DNA from: Crotophaga sulcirostris
Taxonomy: Eukaryota; Chordata; Aves; Cuculiformes; Crotophagidae
Reading direction: 5' to 3'
DNA: 64,000 bases
Assembly (NCBI GenBank): GCA_013397455.1
Contig: VYZB01000125.1
Location: 1,503,900 to 1,567,899, forward strand
The translations under genes were made by a program, and so were the position numbers. Below the pieces are notes generated by a model that searched no databases, had not been told where the DNA came from, and was given only the letters and a program-made list of their open reading frames with translations. Shown here piece after piece: positions 12,301 through 21,300 of this stretch (positions within the stretch are counted from its first letter, which is position 1; every line of letters starts with the position of its first letter).

Positions 12301-15300
12301 ATCCCACCACTCTCTTCCCATGCCCTGATCTGAGCTGATTGGGAAGGGAGGTGGAGCATGAACCTCAAGAGACTCAAAGTCTCTCTTCTGTCACATCTCC
12401 TGAAGGCATGAGAAACTCTGCTTTCATTGTAAAACCCAAAGCATTCTCCAGTTTCCCAGAGATGCTGGGAAATGCAAGAGTCTTGTAACAGAAACTTAAA
12501 AAAAAATGGAAGAAAAAAGATCCAAAAAATTATTACTTTCCTAACGCTTAAGAGCTTATCTCATGGGTTTTGGACACCAGTGTGGTTTCTGAATGCTTAG
12601 TGGGCCACACAGAGTGAATAATAGATGTTAAAATGTAAGTTCATTTAAAACTCAGAGAGGAAAGCTGCTATTTCTAACCATTTTTCCTGGAGAATAAAGG
12701 TACTGCTCTACTGCTTTATCTGTTAGGTGATCTTCATGGCAGAAAATTAAAAAAAAAAGCACACAGGGATGTAGACATTGTCTTGGCTCTGCACTGTAAC
12801 CTCTGCCACAGCCTGCAAGTAGAGCCCTTTTGGCTCAGATGTACTGGATTAAGGGTTATTTTTCCACTACCATCTTTCCAGTATTTTCCTCCTATTAAGA
12901 GAGCTGATAACCTCCACCCAGCCGGTGGGACTGGGCTGACTGGTTTCCACTAACCATACCGCTGTATGAGCAAACATGGACTAAGGGAAGCAGCAAGGTC
13001 AGAGCAGAGCCACACTAACTGACATGCTGAGGAGCCCATCATACCTTTTGCGACCTGTACCTGAACAAAGCTGGCATCTCTTTTGCTGCTTTAGCCTCCA
13101 GCGGGATCCCTTGCATGTTACACACCTTGTCTACAAATACACCAAATAATTAAAATAGGCAACAACTGCCAGAATAAAAACATGTCAGATTTATAAATCT
13201 AAAGCTTTTATGTATATTATCAGAATAATTTCTAAGTCAGGCTTTCAGAGAAACGGACATGCCAAGCACATACATGACAAATGAAAAGAAGGTACAAAAT
13301 AGCTCATAAACTGTGACTTAGGATGAATTAGGTGTTCCAGTCAAACTCATCAGTGATGTAAACTGGACACACACGATCTAGGTGGAAATGTCTTTTTGCT
13401 TATGTGTTTTTCCACTGTTATTTATTAACATAGTTAGCAGTAGACCTTATTTACTTAATTGTATTTAATCAAATTAACTTTAATTAAGTGGAAATTTTAG
13501 CACAATAACAATATATCTTTTTGCTGTCTTTGAGAATATTTGTGCAGAAGAACAAACAAAGGTAGGACACCAGAGTAGCTGCACTCACACCCCTGGGTTA
13601 AGCCTTCTCTTCCCCTCAGAAACCCCAAATACAGAACCAAGCATATCTGAAAGACAGCAAATTGCTTGCCGTATTTCATGCCCAAGATCTGACTTCATTT
13701 CAACAATGCAGAAACAAATTCTCCTTTCTGCCTCACCATTATAACGTGTAAGCTATTGACCAAAAACTGAGTAAGACATCTTGCTACCTGGGCTGGATTT
13801 TGAAAGACTTCTTCACCATCTCTTCAGAGACCTCAGAACATCAGCTGAAAACTAGACCAAACACGAGGGGGTATGGAATATAGGGTGACAAGGGGGGAAT
13901 AAAAGACAACTTCCCCTCAGACTTCCAGCCCTCATAATAAGTACAGTAATAAGATAGCACATGATGTAATTTCACAAATGAAGCCCAAACTTAAAGGAAT
14001 AGGATATGCAAGCTGTCTGGTGGAAGGCTTCCCAGCTCCTTACCCGACCTGCCCCATGGCACACCCTGCACTTGGACCGGCCGTGACCATGGCATCTGTG
14101 ACAGTCCTGAAATCAGAAGATTATTCATGCACAGAGCTGCCCAGGGATTTTGGAAATCTCATATTATGCACATGCACTCTCCCTGCATCAAAATTCAGTG
14201 ATAAAATTCTGGTCCTAATGGGACAGAATCCAACACCATAAAATTGTGCTCTACAACCAACAAAGGAGTCATAAATAATAATTATTTAACAAAGGCAAAT
14301 ATCTATGTAGTGCTGGTAAAAGAAAGTAATTTTTTTTCTTTATTCGTCCTATCATTTAAAAAGTAAAATAAATTGACCAGCTATAGAGCTTGTCAAAAGC
14401 TAAATGGGAACTGTCATGCAAACAAATGTTCTGCTAATGCTGAAATAAAAAAATTAACAAAAGAGGAAAGATTATCCAGTGCAGTTTCTTGAAAATGTTG
14501 CAGCAAAATTTGTCCTCAAACTTCTAGAGGAACAAAATACCAGGAGGAAGGGAACTCTGCCTATTTTTCCTGGTGTTTAATGAGAAAAAAACCAAGAAAA
14601 GGAGAACAGTAGAGAGGTGTTTGTCACCATCCCAGGTTGCTAAGGGTCGTGGGGAAGGGACACTGCCCCAGCTGGGGGCTGCTCCCCAAGCCCCAGTGAG
14701 CCCATCGGTCAGGAAAGGGGCTCCCATAAGCAGTTGGCAGTGAGCAGGTACTCACCCTGACCTGTGCCGAACGGGGCACCCGGCAGCGCCGTGTCTGGCC
14801 CTGGAAGAGCGGGGGCACCCCAACCTCCATATCCCAGAGATCCAGGGGGGGATCCCCAGGGGGGTTGGCTGCTCCAGGCTCTGTAGGAAGGGACATCGTC
14901 TTATCTACCTTGCTGGAGGTGGTGCTTGGATGCTGGCCAGGTCCTGGTGCTGCTGGGGACTGGCCATTCCTCCCCATCCCCACGTGGGTGTCGCACCAGG
15001 AATTGACCTTACGTGGTCCGTGCTTTGGTCATTCTCATGGGTGCTCCTGCCACCATTGCACGGCCCTCATCTCCTCTCAATCCTCCCACCAGACCCCCTG
15101 TGCCAGTGTGGGCACCTGGAATCAGTTGCCAACCAAAAACCAAGGGGGGGTCCCCTGCACTCCTCAGCAGGTCGGTAAAGAGCTCCACTGTATGCAGGTG
15201 CTTTGAGCATCCATGGCACTTGGTAGGAAATTACTGCTGCAGAGACAGGGAAATAATGGCCTCTGCTCCCAGGGCAAGCTGCAACACTTCCCCCAGCGTG

Positions 15301-18300
15301 AGGACAGCAAACTAAGCCTGCAGAGGAAAGCATTCTGTCCCAGCTTCATGGGCCCTGCAGAGTGTAAACAGCCACAAGGGACCAGATAAGCCTGATGCGC
15401 ATTAAACCAGGCTCAAGCCATCTCCAGGAGCCATGCAACCCCTGCACGGCAAGCGCTGCCATGGACCCCAGCTCCAACGTGTGAGGGATGTCCTGTGAGA
15501 GCCATCCCAGCGGGATGCAGGGAGTCACTTACTTGTGAATGGCTCGAACGCCCACTCGCTTAACCTCGACTCACTGAATGTCTCCAGTCGATACTAGAAA
15601 AGAAAAATCATGCTCTAGCTACAAAGACAATTTGCAGAAAGCAGGCATTAAGAATTTGAACCCTGACTTGCTAATAACAGGTCTCAGGAGCATTCCCAGA
15701 CTCTTCTGTCTCTGAATGCATTTTGCCACCATTTGGAAGAAGCTGTGGCTTATTTTTTAGGGAAGGTCCCACAGGCAGTATTCCCCAAACCAGGACTGAC
15801 TCAAGAGAGAGCTACTAACTGCAGTAAGCACCAGATCTGTAATAACTATTTTCAGTGACAGGAATGGCAATAGGATATCAAAGCTCACGTGTTTTCTGTG
15901 AAAATAAACATTACCAGCATAGATTCACAGCTCAGGGGATATGTGATGTTATAGGTTACTCTGTGCTTGCCTAAACTTAAAATATCCAAGCTGTAGGACA
16001 GGTTCCTGCAGTTTAGGTAAAGAAAAGGCTAATTTGCCAAAGCTAGCCTGTCAGAAAAGGCTTCCAGGTGCTTTCCAAAGTGGTGCTTTGCCATAGAGGA
16101 GGATGGACCTTTCAGTTACAGAAGCCTGTAGTCAGCTTTTAGGTAGACTTTCATAGAATCATAGAATCGTTTGGGTTGGAAAGGACCTTAAAGGTCAGCT
16201 CATTCCACTCCCCCTGCCATGAGCAGAGACACCTTCCACTAGACCAGGTTGCTCAAAGTCTCATCTAACTTGGCCTTGAACGATTCCAGGGATGGAGCAT
16301 CCACGACCCCTCTGGGCAACCTGTTCCATGGTATCGCCACTCTCACAATAAAAATTTTCTTCATAATATCTAATTTAAGTATGCCCTCTTTCAGCTTAAA
16401 ACTGTTACCCCTCATCCTATCCCTGCACCCCCTGATAAAGAGCCCCTCTCCAGTTTTTTTGTAGGCCCCCTTTAAGTACTGGAAGGTGCTATAATGTCTC
16501 CGAGGAGCCTTCTCTTCCCTAAGCTGAACAAGCCCAACTCTCACAGCCTGTTCTCATATGGGAGGTGCTCCAGGCTCTGATCATATTTGCTGCGTCCTCT
16601 GGACTCACCCTAACAGATCCGTGTCCTTTTCTTTGAAAGCGCTTATTTGTCTGCACTTAAAGTAGTATAAGAGCCATCCAATTTAATATAGAGATGGTTC
16701 TCCATGGCCCAACATCACTATGCAATTGGAAATTGTCTGAGCTTCTCAGAAGAGGTGCCCAAAGGTGCTGGAGGTACTCACCCGGTACATCCGCAGGTGC
16801 CGCAGCCGCCGGATGACCAGCTCTCCTGCAGCTCTGCTCCCGTAGCAGCACTGGGAGGCCACAAAGTGCAGGAGGGCTTGCCTGGCTGCCACCTCCGTCA
16901 TCACGGGCACCCTGGGAGGCAATCAAAACACAACAGGTTTATATTTTTAATTTCTCCTGAAAAATTAGCTGGAAGCATTCAGCACACACTTCTTTTACAC
17001 AATCACAGCTGGCATCTTTCTTATTATGAAAGAAAAAGGGATTTGCATTCTAAAAAATATCTTCATGTAATATCCATAAAGTCATTATTAAAGTGTGATC
17101 TGAAATAAATATGTGTATGTGTAATCCCTCACCTTCAGCAAGCTGGGTAAAGGAGAGCCAGTTCAAAACATCATTGTGTCTCTTCAAGCTGCGAATCGAC
17201 AGCTTCCCTGTCAGTTCACAGGATAAGAAATTACACTCTTTATTTTTCCACACGTAGGACCCCTGTTACCTTGAGCTGCTTTCTATTTTCAGTTAACAGA
17301 AAACAACAGTAGTAAGACTAACCTGTGCATGAAGCACATCCCGTGCCCCACTTGGCACCCTGTGGCAGCTCTGCCTGGGCACAGCTGGGGCAGCAGGTCC
17401 CTGGAGGCGACACGGGCAGTGCCCATGGCAGGCACTCCTACCTCCCCTGCCAATGGGACTAGAGAAAAATGATGAGAATAGGAAAAAATAAGCATAAAAC
17501 CTGGTTCTCTGGTGGTTCCTCAAAAATCCTAATCAATCATCTTTGTAAGAAAGAGGAAACAACCTACAGCAACTGCCCAAGCCTGAGATAGGTCCATCTG
17601 TTCTCACTTTAGCATACATATTTTTTTCATCTCTTTGCTTTAAAACACCTTTGGAAAGCATAATAAAATACCATTAAGTAAATAGTAACAGGAGATAATA
17701 TCAGTATTTACTCAGTGGCAATATTCAGCAACTAATCCTTTCCTCAGAGCCTATAACAACCTTGGTGGCCAAGTATGCTGGTGAGCATTTCATTGTGACC
17801 CCAGACAATATTCATTAAAAACCCTTCCTGTCAATAGGGTGGCAGCTGAGATCAAGAAAACCCTCTTCAATAAAGAGCAAGAGCTGATCTCACAGTTCCT
17901 ACAGCTACTTCAGTTTGGCAAGGACAGTAGTGCAGGGAAGGGGGAGTGGTTTGACTGGGCAGCAGCCAGTGCTCCCTCTGCTCCATCACCCGGCAGAAGT
18001 TGCCTGTAGCATCCCCAACATCACCACTGAAGACTCACCCCCTATCTCCAAGCTCACTGCTATCCAAAGGAAATTTAATACACATCTGCTCTTAACAAGT
18101 ATCCCTGAACCTTCACACTCCCTTTTTCTTTATTTTCTTTTTTTTTTTTTTCAGCAGATGTTTGTTTCTCTAATGAGTGTTCACCAGTCACTGATCACAT
18201 TCAAAGCTCCTGTGTCTTTCCTGTCCTTTCAGAACTATGTTTACGAGATGTTCAGGAAAATCACTGTCTTGCAGTCAACTTTTCCCCCCTCAGTAAGGCT

Positions 18301-21300
18301 GAGAAATGTAATGATGTAATGCTACCAGATATTGAGAGCCTGAGCCTTTGTGGAGATGAAGAAAATGAGCAGGATCAGAGCTCTACCATCCTACACTACT
18401 TTGGAACAAATGGTGCTTTTCAAGCTGTGCTTCTTTTGTCTTTTTCTCCAAAGGAAAAAGATGTTTGCTTTGGGGTTTTCTTTTTAAATTAAAGATGAAA
18501 ATCAGGAGAGAAACAAAGAACAACAAAGAATAAACAATACATAAAACCAGAATAGCCCAATCTCTGAGAGAAGGACTAACACAAAACCAATGTGATACTT
18601 ATATTCCAAAACTTATATTCCAAAGAAAACCTGCCCTTAGCACTGACAAGCTGGTCTGGTTACGTGTGGACAGAGGAAATTTTAACAGACTTGCTGCTGA
18701 GGACACTGAGTTGTAGGGAAGGCAGCCCCACACCTGTAAATTCAGTTTTTACCCCTGCTCTGAGTTTTTCCCATTCACAAGTCAGCACTGGTGCTTCTCC
18801 ACACTGCTGGATCTGTAACACACCTGTCTGCTTTTGCCCCCCTTCACTGCCCAGCACAGGAACAGGACTGCGGGATGCCTGGTGCAGGGATGGCAGTTGT
18901 TGGCACTGACCTAAGGTGGCAGGAGGAGGCACAAGGATGATGCCAGCACTGTTGGTGACATGGCAGCCTGTCTCTGTCCCCTGGGCCAGCCCTGGGCACG
19001 CTACAGTTTGCCAGTGCCAGGGCTCAACTCCTGCCTGGAGGCCGGGTGAAGCTGCTTCCAAGAGTGTTGCATGAAACACGCTGTCTCCAAAGCTGCTTAC
19101 CTGGGCTGCATGAAAGAGGCTCTGCTCCTTTCCTCCCCAGGCTCATCTGGCAGGTCCAAAGGTGGTGGCAGGGGCTTTCCTCCTGTGGGAAAGGGCAACT
19201 GAGGAATTTTAGCTCAATTTAAACCTAAGGCAGATTTTGCTCACAACTGCAGGAAGATTCAGCTACAGCAGCTAAAGCCGCTCTGGGGTCAGCGGTTTTC
19301 TTCACACCAAACACCCCCCACATCCCAGCCAAGAGTTGCTACCAGTCCAGCTCATCCCAGTGGTGTTCCAGCACAGTAATGGGATGGCTCCCAGCTGAGC
19401 TGGGCAGCTGTGCCCACAGCACTGACCCTGCTGCTTTGCTCCGGGCAGTACAGATATCCCTGCACCCAATTCAGCAGAGATCTTGATGACTTTCCAATTA
19501 GAGAGAAGCACAGCCAGATGTCAAAGCCAATTGTTTTCCAAAGCATATCAGTCTGGGAGAGAAGCAGGCCGGGAACAACAGCCCAGGATGCGAGAGGAGT
19601 CCGCGAGCTGGGCTGGCACGTGCCCATTGCAGTAGCTGTAGAGTTCAAAAGGGGGGGTTTGATGGGACTGTCCACCTTACCTGGCATCTCCTTGGGTTAA
19701 GCAGCTGCTTTTGCTTCCCTACTATCAGAGGAGTAAAATTACAGATGTGCAATCTGTCAGGCAGACAAGAAGTCAGTGCCAGGCACGTACCTCTGCCCTG
19801 GGCCGTGTGCTCACAGCCCTCCAGCCGGCCCCGGGGGGCAGAGGGTGTCAAGGGATGTCTGGGCTCCGGGTCCAGGGCCAGATCACCTGTAGTCCAGGGA
19901 AACACAGTGAGTGAGGAGGCCCCAAGGCTGGACAGAGACCAAACAGATGTCACAGGCGGTCAGAGGACTTGCTGTCCTTTCCCAGTGTCTTGTTTCCCGG
20001 GAGCTCCGTGCCCGTGCTGAAGTGGAACAACACTGACACCCTGTGTAGGTGACAAAGCCCTGCAGGTCCCCAGCTCTGCGGGGCCCGGGAGAGCCGAGGG
20101 CTGGGCGTTAGGAGCCACGGAGGTGAGGAGCCCAGCTGGAGAAAGCTGGCGGCAGGGGGCACGGGGGGCATTGCGGGTGTCCGAGATGGGCACCCAGACC
20201 GGGCTGGGCTAAGCACACAGGCAGGAGAAAGGCGGCAGGAACTGCCCAAACGCCCTGCTGGTAAGCAGGTGAGAAGCTGCAGCTGAAGAGCTCGGAATTG
20301 CAGACACCGACACCTTCAACGCGGCATCATCATGAAGACTGGATGAGGCACTCAGTGCCATGGTTTAGGTGGTGAGATGGTGTTAGTGTTGGCTTATAGG
20401 TTGGACTTGATGATCCCAGAGGTCTCTTCCAACCTGGTTATACTGTGTGTGTGTGATCAACAGAGGTGAAGACCAGCACCTCTTGGCTGCCTTTGGAGCA
20501 TCAGCCCTTAGCCTCACCGGTAATGATTCTGCTCTTTAAGCAACTGCCCCTTCTAAAAGTTTCCAACTTGCTTCAATTCTGTTTGGGGGACATTGGTTCC
20601 TTGTTTCCTTAGGTACCACTCTAAAAATAACCACTGTTAGCGAGTGGTCCTCCTGATGCCTAACACAGAAACAATTCTTTTTGTTCTATCTTTTATCTAC
20701 TGACCTTTCTTATCACAGTAGCTGATTACAAAAATTCAATCTGTGCAAGAAAAGAGCACGCAGAGGAGCCAGGAAATGCCAGCCTGGCAACAACATGCAG
20801 TCTGACTGGCACAGAGAGAGGCTGAGGGTGGTCATCCATCAACGTGATTTACTAGACTTTCCTTCTGAGAGTAGGCTCCTTTCTTCCAGGAAGCTAAATT
20901 AATCTCTCCATTATTTCTTCCTATGAAAATAAGAAACTACATGCTTCATTTGAAATGTCACATCCCTCATGCAGGAGAAGACAAGGCTGTCCTTGAGCTG
21001 AAGGAGCACAGGTTTCCAAGTAATGGTGAGCCATAAGCTCTACAGAGAACCTCCTTGTCAAAAAATAAATCAGTAAATTGCCTTCAGTGGGATTATCTCA
21101 GTCATGTCTAGATCAAACAGAAACTTCTTCCTCCCGCAGTTAAGTAAAGAATTTGGATTCATAGGTCAATTATTTCACGAACCATGCCAATCTAGTGAGG
21201 CTTCATAGTAACAATAGAACTCCAGCTTTGTCTTTTATGCCATGTGGGAGAAGTGCTGTTCCTTCCCCTCTGTTTTACTGTTGCACTCTTTGTTGTTGGT

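Larger units (their letters stand above)
11535..13044 (-). other. SSUH2: SSUH2 intron 8
   Basis: GT-AG intron. It holds a block dense in homeodomain and POU-like motifs (about 11701-12080, listed separately) and a 16-base T run at 12097-12112. The rest is plain AT-rich sequence. Confidence 0.85.

Noticed and set aside
14756..14800. Shorter SSUH2 exon 6 starting at the internal acceptor CGCTCTTCCAG
   Set aside because: It would be 45 nt and out of phase with exon 5. The longer exon from 14880 restores the frame and gives the expected LWD(M/I) segment.
16239..16544. 101-codon minus-strand ORF as a host gene
   Set aside because: It is the reverse-transcriptase C-terminal remnant of the CR1 copy at 16151-16633.
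18130..18160. T-run followed by CAG as a plus-strand splice acceptor
   Set aside because: It is antisense to SSUH2 in an intron, with no coding sequence or donor partner following.
19677..19748. Possible extra SSUH2 exon ending at a perfect CAGGTAAGG donor
   Set aside because: The frame required by exon 2 meets a TGA before the donor, and exons 2 and 3 already join in phase.
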